64,000 nucleotides of DNA. Source: DAITQM01 sp039794245 (GTDB lineage Bacteria; Pseudomonadota; Gammaproteobacteria; Xanthomonadales; Wenzhouxiangellaceae). A program made the position numbers and the translations under genes. The stretch covers positions 52,830 to 116,829 of the forward strand of contig JBDIVS010000008.1 in the NCBI GenBank assembly GCA_039794245.1, written 5' to 3'. The first letter of the stretch is position 1; the number at the start of each line of letters is the position of its first letter. The notes under the pieces were generated by a model. It did no database searches. It was not told where the DNA came from and was given only the letters and a program-made list of their open reading frames with translations. Below, in pieces: positions 36,798 to 44,412 of the stretch.

Positions 36798-37051
36798 GAA
36801 TCGAAACCTCTGGGTTGGATCTGTGCTCGCCGGGCAGCGGCCAGAAAGACCGCGCGATCGGCATGCCGCTTACAGCCGGGGCAGCGAGACGCGCCGGCGG
36901 CGGAGCCAGGCGAGCCGGAGCGCACCGGGCCTTAAAAACCGCCCGCCCCAGGAACGGTACGCCCCGGGAGCTGTACCTTGCCCCGGCCGCCCGGCATCGG
37001 CTTGCCGACGGTCATACCCCGGCGGTCATGCACCGGGGCGATAGCCCGGCA

Positions 37052-37294
37052 CTACTTCTGGTAACGCCGTTTGAACTTATCGACGCGGCCGCCGGAATCG
37101 ACGATTTTGTGTTTGCCGGTGTAAAACGGGTGCGAATGGCTGGAAATCTCGACTTTGACCAGCGGATATTCCTTGCCGTCCTCCCACTTGACCGTTTCTT
37201 TCGAATGAATCGTCGAGCGGGTGAGGAAGGCGAAATCGCAAGTCACGTCCTGAAAGACCACTTCGCGGTATTCCGGGTGGATGCCTGATTTCAT
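37052..37294 (-). CDS. rpmE2: 50S ribosomal protein L31 type B (zinc-independent)
   Basis: An 80-residue L31 (MKSGIHPEYREVVFQDVTC, then SHSHPFYTGKHKIVDSGGRV) in the longer type B form without CxxC zinc ligands. In E. coli the C-minus paralog is induced in zinc shortage by Zur. Here I see no clear Zur box, so it may be the sole L31. It has a strong promoter 33 bases upstream. Confidence 0.96.
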   Translation of the reverse strand: MKSGIHPEYREVVFQDVTCDFAFLTRSTIHSKETVKWEDGKEYPLVKVEISSHSHPFYTGKHKIVDSGGRVDKFKRRYQK

Positions 37295-37326
37295 GGGCGA
37301 CGGGCCTTGGCAAATGAAAAAAATCT

Positions 37327-37355
37327 ATTATCGCCGATCGTCCGGCCGGCGGCAA
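37327..37355 (-). promoter_or_regulatory. Sigma-70-type promoter of rpmE2
   Basis: On the minus strand -35 TTGCCG and -10 GATAAT are spaced by 17 bases, with the ATG 32 bases farther. The arrangement is near consensus and matches strong ribosomal-protein expression. Confidence 0.78.
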
Positions 37356-37462
37356 GCCGGCTGCTGCCGCCCCCCGGGCGATCGAAGCGGGCTTCGAGTG
37401 AACCTGCGCCGCATTGACCAGTCGAATGACCGCCCCGAACTGACCTTAGCCCGGATTATTCA

Positions 37463-37608
37463 CCCAACTGTTGCATAAATCCCCAGAATTCTCGGTCAAC
37501 CGGGCACGTCACCCTGGGTGAATTCCGATGCTTTGACTAATATTCTCATAACTTATTGATTTAATGAAGAAATATATAAATTCGAGCAAAAATTATGCAA
37601 CTGTTGGG
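37463..37608. mobile_element. MITE-like element, short copy
   Basis: A 146-bp segment bounded by the same perfect 16-bp inverted repeats as 3512-3966 (CCCAACTGTTGCATAA). It is flanked by identical TTCA on both sides (37459-37462 and 37609-37612), a 4-bp target duplication. The right half shares long stretches with the other copy (TTCGAGCAAAAATTATGCAA). It has no gene. It ends 32 bases before the DegP-like gene, so it may affect that promoter. Confidence 0.85.
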
Positions 37609-37640
37609 TTCACGGCCCTCTCTACTGCGACGAGCAGGTC

Positions 37641-39044
37641 ATGAATAATCCGGGTTTAATGATGAAACTGCGCCAGATACGCTCTTTTACCTTGGCCGCA
37701 CCCTGGATCCTCGCCCTCGTCCTGGGCGCCGGCCTCGGCCGTGCCGCGTTGCCGGCGGCGGTTGACGGTGAGCCGCTGCCGTCGCTGGCGCCATTGCTCG
37801 AGCGCGCGACGCCGGCGGTGGTCAACGTTTATACCGAAACCCGGGTTCGGGTGCGCAGCCCGTTCGCCGACGATCCGTTCTTCCGCCACTTTTTCAATCT
37901 GCCCGATATTCCGCGCGAGCGGATTTCGCGCAGCCTGGGCTCGGGGGTCATCGTCGATGCCCGGGCCGGCTACGTCATCACCAATCACCATGTGATCGCC
38001 GACGCCGACGATATCGCCGTGACGCTGATCGACGGCCGCAATTTCAAGGCCGAGCGGATCGGCAGCGACCCTGACACCGACCTGGCACTGATCCGTATCC
38101 CGGCCGAGGAACTGACGGCGCTGCCGCTCGCCGATTCGGACAAGCTGCGGGTCGGGGATTTCGTCGTCGCCATCGGCAACCCGTTCGGTCTCGGCCAGAC
38201 GGTGACCTCCGGCATCGTCAGCGCCCTCGGCCGCAGTGCGCTCAGCCGCCTGGCTTTCCAGGATTTCATCCAGACCGACGCGCCGATCAACCCGGGCAAC
38301 TCAGGCGGTGCGCTGATCGATCTTAACGGCGCCCTGGTCGGCGTCAACAGCGCGATCTTCACGCCGAGCGGCGGCAATGTCGGCATCGGTTTTGCGATCC
38401 CGGCGAACATGGCGCGCCGCGTGATGCGCCAGCTCATCGACTTCGGCGAAGTCCGGCGCGGCACACTGGCCATCGAAACCCAGGATCTGACCGGCGAGTT
38501 GGCCGCCGCCTTCGGCCTCGAAGCGCCGCGCGGCGCCGTGGTGACCGCCATCTGGCCCGGCACGCCGGCGGCAAAAAGCGGTCTGCAACCCGGCGACGTG
38601 GTAGTCGCCGCCGCCGGCCACCCGGTGCGTAACGCCCAGGAATTGCGCAACTTCGAGGCGATGGCCGACATCGGATCGCCGGTCCCCCTGACCGTGCTAC
38701 GCGCCGGCCGGGAACAAACGATCCGTGTCACCCTGGTATCGGCCGACACCCTCAGAGCCCCGGGCGCGAGCCTGACTCCCGAGTTGGCCGGCGCCGAATT
38801 CATCCAGAAATCGGGCGGCACCGAGCGCGGCCAAGTCATCGTCGCCGCGGTCGCCCGCGGCTCGGCCGCCGCCCGCCAGGGCCTTTTGCCCGGCGACCAG
38901 GTGCTGGCCGTGAACCGCCAGAAGATCGCCGACCTAAACGATCTGAGCCACGCCTTCAGTACCGTCAAGGCGCGCCAGCTGACCCCGGTGCTGCACATCC
39001 GCCGCGGCGACGACGCCTATCTGGTACCCCTGGAGTCGCGGTGA
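37641..39044 (+). CDS. Periplasmic serine protease/chaperone of the DegP/DegQ (HtrA) family
   Basis: A 467-residue HtrA protease with a signal peptide (about residues 14-36, ending GLGRA). The trypsin-like domain carries the full triad: His117 (ITNHHVI), Asp147 (DTDLALI) and Ser221 (INPGNSGGAL). Two PDZ domains follow (about 265-355 and 380-465), the second containing GLLPGDQVLAVNRQKI. It degrades misfolded envelope proteins. Two PDZ domains and the length fit DegQ or DegP; I cannot separate them. AGCAGGT precedes the ATG. Its upstream DNA is the short MITE. Confidence 0.93.
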   Translation: MNNPGLMMKLRQIRSFTLAAPWILALVLGAGLGRAALPAAVDGEPLPSLAPLLERATPAVVNVYTETRVRVRSPFADDPFFRHFFNLPDIPRERISRSLGSGVIVDARAGYVITNHHVIADADDIAVTLIDGRNFKAERIGSDPDTDLALIRIPAEELTALPLADSDKLRVGDFVVAIGNPFGLGQTVTSGIVSALGRSALSRLAFQDFIQTDAPINPGNSGGALIDLNGALVGVNSAIFTPSGGNVGIGFAIPANMARRVMRQLIDFGEVRRGTLAIETQDLTGELAAAFGLEAPRGAVVTAIWPGTPAAKSGLQPGDVVVAAAGHPVRNAQELRNFEAMADIGSPVPLTVLRAGREQTIRVTLVSADTLRAPGASLTPELAGAEFIQKSGGTERGQVIVAAVARGSAAARQGLLPGDQVLAVNRQKIADLNDLSHAFSTVKARQLTPVLHIRRGDDAYLVPLESR

Positions 39045-39112
39045 AGCACGGACCGCCTGCGGCGGCAAAGAGGGCAGGCGAAACTCCGGATGAGACGGTA
39101 CACTGACTGCCG

Positions 39113-40507
39113 ATGAATGCTCCCGCCACCCCTCTGATTCCGCTGCGCCCGGACCCATTTGCCCGCTACGCCGAAACCCTCGGCGCCACCGAGCGGACCT
39201 GGATCGAACAGCATCGTTTCCGCGCCGAGCCGGGCCGCCACCTGATCCTGCCCGCCCCGGGCGGCGGTATCGGCCGGGTATTTGCCGGTTACGACCCGCG
39301 TGCCCCGCTCTATGCGCTTGCCGCCTTACCAAAGCGCCTGCCCACCGGAACCTATGCCCTGCCGCCGCTGGCCGAAGCGTTTGCGGACTCGCCGCCTGGC
39401 GATGCCGCCCCCCTGGCGACAGCCCTGATGCTTGGCTGGCATCTCGGCGCCTATCGCTTCGATCGCTACCGATCGCAAAGTGAAAACCCGGCGGTGTTGT
39501 CGCCGCCCCCGGACCTCGATCCGGCGGAAACCGAACGGCTCGAGGCCCTGGCTGCTGCGGTCTGTCAGGTGCGCGACTGGGTCAATACCCCGGCTGCCGA
39601 CTTCGGGCCGGCCGAGTTGGCCGCCGCCGCCGAACACCTGGCCGCAGCGCACGGCGGCCGGATCGAGGTGCTCGCCGGCAGCCGGCTGCGTGAACACTGT
39701 CCGGCGGTCTATGCCTTCGGCATGGCCAGCCGCCGCCCGCCGCGGCTGATCGTCCTGCGCTGGGGCGATCCGGCGGCACCCTGCTTGGTGCTGGCCGGCA
39801 AAGGGGTGACCTTCGACTCCGGCGGCCTCAACATCAAAAATGCCGCCGGCATGCGCAAGATGAAAAAGGATATGGGCGGCGCAGCGCACGTGCTGGCCCT
39901 TGCCGGCCTGGTGATGCGCCGCCGCCTGCCGGTCCGCCTGACGGTGATTGTGCCGGCGGTGGAAAACATGATCGCCGGCCAGGCGCTGCGCCCCGGCGAC
40001 ATCGTCCACACGCGCCGCGGCCTGACCATCGAAATCGGCAATACCGACGCTGAAGGTCGGGTCATTCTGGCCGACGCCCTGCAACTGGCCAACGAGGAAC
40101 GCCCCGATCTCGTCGTTGATTTCGCGACGTTGACCGGCGCGGCGCGCGTCGCGTTGGGACCGGACGTCACGCCGTTCTTCAGTACCGACGAGGCAGCTGC
40201 AGCGGAGCTCAAAGCACTCGGCGCGGCGCTCGAGGATCCCCTCTGGCCGTTGCCGCTGCATGACGCCTACGACAGCTTCCTGGCCAGCGATATCGCCGAT
40301 ATCTGCAATTCGAGCAGCAGCCCGTATGCCGGCTGTATCACCGCGGCGCTGTTTCTGAAGCGCTTCGTCGAGCCCGGTGTCCCCTGGCTCCATTTCGATA
40401 CTTATGCGTGGAACGACCAGGCACGCCCCGGCCGCCCGGCGGGCGGCGAGGCCCTCGGTCTGCGAACCGTCTGCGCCTGGTTGGAGAAGCGCTACGCGCC
40501 ATCGTGA
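39113..40507 (+). CDS. Leucyl aminopeptidase family protein (M17)
   Basis: A 464-residue M17 metallopeptidase with the binuclear zinc site GKGVTFDSGGLNIKN, the lysine segment MRKMKKDMGGAAHVLA and the family signature NTDAEGRVILADAL. It removes N-terminal residues from peptides in the cytoplasm. The length and C-terminal HFDTYAWNDQARPGRPAGGE resemble the PepB-like or short M17 subgroup rather than classical PepA. It starts 68 bases after the DegP-like gene; a GGTACACTG motif between them could be a -10 element. Confidence 0.9.
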   Translation: MNAPATPLIPLRPDPFARYAETLGATERTWIEQHRFRAEPGRHLILPAPGGGIGRVFAGYDPRAPLYALAALPKRLPTGTYALPPLAEAFADSPPGDAAPLATALMLGWHLGAYRFDRYRSQSENPAVLSPPPDLDPAETERLEALAAAVCQVRDWVNTPAADFGPAELAAAAEHLAAAHGGRIEVLAGSRLREHCPAVYAFGMASRRPPRLIVLRWGDPAAPCLVLAGKGVTFDSGGLNIKNAAGMRKMKKDMGGAAHVLALAGLVMRRRLPVRLTVIVPAVENMIAGQALRPGDIVHTRRGLTIEIGNTDAEGRVILADALQLANEERPDLVVDFATLTGAARVALGPDVTPFFSTDEAAAAELKALGAALEDPLWPLPLHDAYDSFLASDIADICNSSSSPYAGCITAALFLKRFVEPGVPWLHFDTYAWNDQARPGRPAGGEALGLRTVCAWLEKRYAPS

Positions 40508-40534
40508 AAGCCGGGAGATGTGACCGATACAATC

Positions 40535-40585
40535 ATCCCGTCTTATTCACCCCTCGCGACGGAAGAGGGGTGAATAAGACGGGAT
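40535..40585. terminator. Long perfect inverted repeat, possible terminator
   Basis: A perfect 21-bp stem (ATCCCGTCTTATTCACC at the outside) with a 9-base loop GCGACGGAA, about 27 bases after the aminopeptidase stop. There is no T-tract on either strand. The stem is longer than usual for a terminator and it could be a repeat remnant. Confidence 0.55.
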
Positions 40586-40598
40586 CATATGATAGTAA

Positions 40599-40627
40599 AG
40601 GGCGCGATCCCTATGGGACCGCGCCCT
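40599..40627 (-). terminator. Hairpin behind the small minus-strand gene
   Basis: An 8-bp stem AGGGCGCG / CGCGCCCT, one mismatch and a further TCCC/GGGA pairing around a TAT loop. It lies about 67 bases after the stop of the 66-residue gene, in the right position to end that transcript; T-content downstream is low. Confidence 0.45.
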
Positions 40628-40693
40628 GCCTCGCCAGGCTACTGTTCCGGCCGCACCCCGGGCTGCGGCGGTGATCGAATACGGGTTACGGGC

Positions 40694-40894
40694 TCAACAG
40701 CGATGCGCCAAACCGTCGCGCAGAATCCAGCGGTCGCTGTCCTGATAGGCGTGCAAGCGGTCGAGCGTTTCGAACTGCGCAAGCCAGGCCAGCAAACCGG
40801 GATCCAGCACCGGTTGTGCCGCAGGGGCGGTGTGCGGTTCCGTAGCGGCCGCCGCGGCGGCGCTGTGTCCGGGAAGGTTTTTTTTCGTCTCCAT
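40694..40894 (-). CDS. Small protein of unknown function
   Basis: A 66-residue protein beginning METKKNLPGHSAAAAAAT. It has an Ala/Pro-rich first half and a conserved-looking C-terminal half (LLAWLAQFETLDRLHAYQDS). No family is recognised. The strongest support is a near-perfect ribosome binding site CAGGAGGAACCGAGCG before the ATG and a hairpin downstream. The upstream region is very A/T-rich (ATAAATAAAAAAATACATC), which may hold the promoter. A longer frame in another register (to 40968) lacks such a site and looks like a shadow. Confidence 0.6.
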   Translation of the reverse strand: METKKNLPGHSAAAAAATEPHTAPAAQPVLDPGLLAWLAQFETLDRLHAYQDSDRWILRDGLAHRC

Positions 40895-41200
40895 CGCTCG
40901 GTTCCTCCTGAAGCTTGCCGGCCGTCTTCCGTGGTTCCCCCGGTTGGGCCGGACGATTTCATCAACACTTGAGCGGGAATATGAATATTGCGTGCCAGAG
41001 CGGTGCTTGATGTATTTTTTTATTTATTTTCAATGAGTTAAGTGACAAGCGGTCGATCGCGCCGGGCGTGCCCGACTGCCGGACAGCGGCATAAAACGCC
41101 GCGATGCAACCGGACTTTGGGCGGCCGCGGGCCGTTTGTTACAATCGGCGGTATTCGGCGTCCGCGCCGGTTTTTTGCCGTTTCGCCAAGGAGAGAAGCG
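40895..41200. other. Divergent intergenic region before the PQQ-type dehydrogenase
   Basis: No gene is seen. It contains an A/T-rich tract (TGTATTTTTTTATTTATTTTC near 41010-41030) unlike the rest of the window, plausibly the promoter area of the small minus-strand gene, and the weaker plus-strand promoter candidate at 41117-41145. Confidence 0.5.
41117..41145 (+). promoter_or_regulatory. Candidate promoter of the PQQ dehydrogenase-PEBP-uppP operon
   Basis: TTGGGC and TACAAT are spaced by 17 bases, with the -10 box 5 of 6 to consensus and the -35 box weak. It lies 55 bases upstream of the ATG at 41201. Confidence 0.4.
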
Positions 41201-42358
41201 ATGCAACGGTCCCCCAAGAGTCGGCGCCGCACGGTGCGCGCCGCCCGTGCGTCATGGCTTGCGCCATCGTTTGCCGTGCTGTTTGCCGGCGGTGGTCCGG
41301 CGCCGGCCCAGGCCGCCGGCCCGCAGCTCGACCTGATCGGCCTGCCGCCTGGATTCGAGATTGCGGTCTTCGCCAAGGATGTGGACAATGCGCGGCAACT
41401 GGCCCGCGGCACCTTGGGGACGATCTTCGCCGGCTCGCGGCGCGCCGGCAAGGTCCACGCCCTGGTCGATGATGACGGAGATTTCAAGGCCGACCGCCGC
41501 TTCGTGATCGCCGAGGGTCTGACCATGCCGAGCGGCATCGCTTTTCGCGACGGCGCGCTGTATGTCGCGGCCGTGAACCGGGTGCTGCGTTACGACGACA
41601 TCGAGGCGCACCTCGCCGACCCGCCCGAGCCGGTGGTGGTCAGCGAGGCGTTCCCGTCGGATGCCCACCACGGCTGGAAGTACATCAAGTTCGGGCCGGA
41701 CGGCAAGCTTTACGTTCCGGTCGGCGCGCCATGCAATATCTGCAACGAACCGGGGTACATGGCGATCAAGCGGATGAACCCCGACGGTACGGGGCTCGAG
41801 GATTTCGCCCTCGGGGTGCGCAACAGCGTCGGCTTCGACTGGCATCCGGCCAGCGGCGAGTTGTGGTTCACCGACAACGGCCGCGACTTTCTCGGCGACG
41901 ATATCCCGCCCTGCGAGTTCAACCATGCGCCGCGCCAGGGCATGCACTTCGGCTATCCGTTCTGCCACGGCGCCGATATCCGCGACCCGGAATTCGGCCA
42001 GGCCGCCGAATGCAGCGCCTATACGCCGCCGGCCCAGCCCCTCGGCCCGCACGTCGCCCCGCTCGGCATGATCTTTTACCGCGGCACGCAGTTTCCGGCC
42101 GAGTACCGCAACCAGGTTTTCATCGCCGAGCACGGCTCGTGGAACCGCAGCGAAAAGATCGGCTACCGCCTGTCACTGGTGCGCCTCGACGACAGCGGGC
42201 AGGCGCAAAGTTACGAGACGTTTGCCGCTGGCTGGCTGCAGGGGCAAACCGCATGGGGCCGGCCGGTCGATCTTATCGAACTGCCCGACGGCTCGCTTCT
42301 GGTCTCCGACGACAGCGCTTCGCTGATCTACCGTATCAGTTACCGTACCCCATCATGA
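41201..42358 (+). CDS. PQQ-dependent sugar dehydrogenase-like secreted protein
   Basis: A 385-residue exported protein of the soluble glucose/sorbosone dehydrogenase (GSDH) beta-propeller family. A signal peptide (about residues 1-37, FAVLFAGGGPAPAQAA) is followed by blades containing IAEGLTMPSGIAFRDGALYV, SDAHHGWKYIKFGPDGKLYV, VGAPCNICNE, NSVGFDWHPASGELWFTDNG and VFIAEHGSWNRS. PQQ use and sugar substrate are inferred from the family. AAGGAGAG lies 5 bases upstream of the ATG. Its stop overlaps the start of the PEBP gene (ATGA). Confidence 0.85.
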   Translation: MQRSPKSRRRTVRAARASWLAPSFAVLFAGGGPAPAQAAGPQLDLIGLPPGFEIAVFAKDVDNARQLARGTLGTIFAGSRRAGKVHALVDDDGDFKADRRFVIAEGLTMPSGIAFRDGALYVAAVNRVLRYDDIEAHLADPPEPVVVSEAFPSDAHHGWKYIKFGPDGKLYVPVGAPCNICNEPGYMAIKRMNPDGTGLEDFALGVRNSVGFDWHPASGELWFTDNGRDFLGDDIPPCEFNHAPRQGMHFGYPFCHGADIRDPEFGQAAECSAYTPPAQPLGPHVAPLGMIFYRGTQFPAEYRNQVFIAEHGSWNRSEKIGYRLSLVRLDDSGQAQSYETFAAGWLQGQTAWGRPVDLIELPDGSLLVSDDSASLIYRISYRTPS

Positions 42359-42990
42359 AACTTCTAAGTTCCGACCTCGCTTCCGGCGCGCCGATCGATC
42401 CGCGCTTCGCGTTCGGCAAGCCCGATGGCCAGGGCGGCATGCTGTTTTCCGACAACGTCAGCCCGGCGCTGGCATGGCGCGACGTGCCGCCGGGGACACG
42501 GTCTTTCGCCGTGCTGTGTGTCGATTCCGACGTCCCGGCCGACACTTCGGACGCCAATGTCGAAGGACGTGTGATCCCGGTCGATGCGCCGCGCACGGAT
42601 TTTTATCACTGGGTGCTGATCGATCTGCCGCCCGAGGTCACCGAGTTGCCGCCCGGCGCCGGCGGCCGGGGGGTGGTCGGGGGCGGCAAGAAACTACAAA
42701 CAGGGCCGCACGGCAGCCGCCAGGGACTGAACGACTACACCCGCTTCATGGCCGGCGGCGAACTGGCCAGCGAGTACTACGGTTACGACGGCCCCTGCCC
42801 GCCGTGGAACGATCTGCGCATGCACCATTACACCTTTCTGGTGTATGCCCTGGATGTCGACCGCCTGCCGCTCGCCGGCGGTTTTACCGGCCACGACGTG
42901 CACCGGGCGATCCAAGGCCATGTGCTGGGCAGCGCCGAAATCACCGGCCTGTATACACTCAATCCCCAACTGCTCGCGGGCCGCAATTGA
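42355..42990 (+). CDS. YbhB/YbcL family PEBP-like protein
   Basis: A 211-residue phosphatidylethanolamine-binding-protein fold. It has FSDNVSPALAWRDVPPGTRS and VLCVDSDVP at the ligand site, FYHWVLIDLPPEVTELP, then YGYDGPCPPWNDLRMHHYTF, all typical of bacterial RKIP-like proteins. The molecular role of the family is not settled. Here it is longer than E. coli YbhB (158) by inserts such as the Gly-rich RGVVGGGKK. It overlaps the neighbours on both sides, a sign of coordinated translation. Confidence 0.88.
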   Translation: MKLLSSDLASGAPIDPRFAFGKPDGQGGMLFSDNVSPALAWRDVPPGTRSFAVLCVDSDVPADTSDANVEGRVIPVDAPRTDFYHWVLIDLPPEVTELPPGAGGRGVVGGGKKLQTGPHGSRQGLNDYTRFMAGGELASEYYGYDGPCPPWNDLRMHHYTFLVYALDVDRLPLAGGFTGHDVHRAIQGHVLGSAEITGLYTLNPQLLAGRN

Positions 42991-43778
42991 GCCTCTGGCA
43001 ATGGCTGGTGCTGGCCCTGGTCCAGGGTCTGACCGAGTTTCTGCCGATCTCCAGTTCCGCCCACCTGATCCTGGTCAGCGAATGGTTCGGCTGGCCGGAC
43101 CAGGGGCTGGCCTTCGATACCGCCGTCCACCTCGGCACCCTGGGCGCGATCGTGCTGTACTTCAGGCGGGATCTGGCGACGGCAGTCAAGGCGGCGGTGG
43201 GCAGCACGCCACAGGCATACGGAGCGCAACGCCTCGTTTGGTATCTGGCGCTCGCCAGCCTGCCGACCCTGCTGGCCGGCTATTTCGGCGCTGCGTGGTT
43301 CGAGGAAAATCTGCGCCGTGACGAGGTCATCGCCTGGGCGACGCTGGTTTTCGCGCCGCTGCTCTTTGCCGCCGACCGTTACGGCCGGCAGCGCGATTCG
43401 CTTGCCGGCGCCGGGTGGCACGCTGTGTGGCCGGTCGGCATCGCCCAGATGCTGGCCCTGATTCCCGGCGTCTCGCGCTCCGGCATCACGCTGACCGCGG
43501 CGCTCGCCTGTGGCCTGACCCGGCTAGAGGCGGCCCGTTTTTCGTTTTTGCTGGCCGTCCCCGTGCTCGCCGCCGCCGGCGGTCACGGCCTGTGGCGGAT
43601 CGCCACCGGCGCCGTTCCGGCCATCGGCCTGCCGCCGGCGCTCGCCGCCGCCGGTGTCGCCGGACTCGCCGCCTTTGCCACCGTACACTTTTTTTTGAAA
43701 TTGATCGAACGGGTCGGACTTGTGCCTTTTGTCGTTTATCGGTTGCTGCTCGGTCTGGCGCTCCTCGCCGTTGGGTGA
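42987..43778 (+). CDS. uppP: Undecaprenyl-diphosphatase
   Basis: A 263-residue multi-pass membrane protein. UppP removes a phosphate from undecaprenyl diphosphate to recycle the lipid carrier for peptidoglycan. Both signature stretches are present: GLTEFLPISSSAHLILV and IPGVSRSGITLTAAL. The start is a TTG embedded in the stop of the preceding gene (TTGA), and the family N-terminus (SLWQWLVLALVQGLTEF) begins right there, so no other start fits. Resistance to bacitracin is a known effect of the family. Confidence 0.95.
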   Translation: MSLWQWLVLALVQGLTEFLPISSSAHLILVSEWFGWPDQGLAFDTAVHLGTLGAIVLYFRRDLATAVKAAVGSTPQAYGAQRLVWYLALASLPTLLAGYFGAAWFEENLRRDEVIAWATLVFAPLLFAADRYGRQRDSLAGAGWHAVWPVGIAQMLALIPGVSRSGITLTAALACGLTRLEAARFSFLLAVPVLAAAGGHGLWRIATGAVPAIGLPPALAAAGVAGLAAFATVHFFLKLIERVGLVPFVVYRLLLGLALLAVG

Positions 43779-43782
43779 AGCA

Positions 43783-44343
43783 TCACATCAGCAGGCGGCG
43801 GAAAACCAGCGCCCAGGCGAACATCGAGACAAGAAAATAAACGGCGTACACCCAGTGATACACCGGCCGGCGTACCCAGAGCCCTGCGCCGGCCAGGATG
43901 AAATGGTGAGCGATGAACGGCAGATACAACGGCGGCGAGAACAGTGCGCCGCGCACTGCACTCTGAGCGGCATCCAGCGCCAGGAACAACAACAGCGTTC
44001 CCAGAAACCAGCGCCGGTTGCGAAAATACAGCGCCCGGCTGTGTTCGTATAACGACAAATCCGGCGGATAAAGGATCACCGCCAGCAGGTACATCGAGAC
44101 CGACCACAGGATCAGGATCACATAGACCTCAAAGCTCCAGGCCGCAGTCGCGTTCCACGAAAACGCCACCCACCAGTTCAGGACCAGCACGAAGAACACG
44201 TTCAGCGACCAGACCAGATGCAGGCCGTCAGGCCGATTGTCGCGGCGCCGCTGGATCGTCCGGCTGACGCCGGACAAAAGATGGGTGAGGCCGAGACCAA
44301 ATATGATCGATAATAAAACGGCGAGAAATTCAAAAGCGCTCAA
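43783..44343 (-). CDS. Integral membrane protein of unknown function
   Basis: A 186-residue protein with about five or six hydrophobic helices (AVLLSIIFGLGLTHLLSGV, LNVFFVLVLNWWVAFSW, VYVILILWSVSMYLLAVIL, WFLGTLLLFLALDAAQ, LPFIAHHFILAGAGLWV, VYAVYFLVSMFAWALVF). No family is recognised. It converges on uppP with a 4-base gap. It is separated from the divergent reductase gene by 69 bases, with the A-run AAAAAAC just upstream of its ATG. Confidence 0.7.
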   Translation of the reverse strand: MSAFEFLAVLLSIIFGLGLTHLLSGVSRTIQRRRDNRPDGLHLVWSLNVFFVLVLNWWVAFSWNATAAWSFEVYVILILWSVSMYLLAVILYPPDLSLYEHSRALYFRNRRWFLGTLLLFLALDAAQSAVRGALFSPPLYLPFIAHHFILAGAGLWVRRPVYHWVYAVYFLVSMFAWALVFRRLLM

Positions 44344-44412
44344 GTTTTTTTTACCAGACTTTGCAGGCTAATATGGGTGCGGTGTAAACGAGGATGATCC
44401 CGGAGTTCTATT

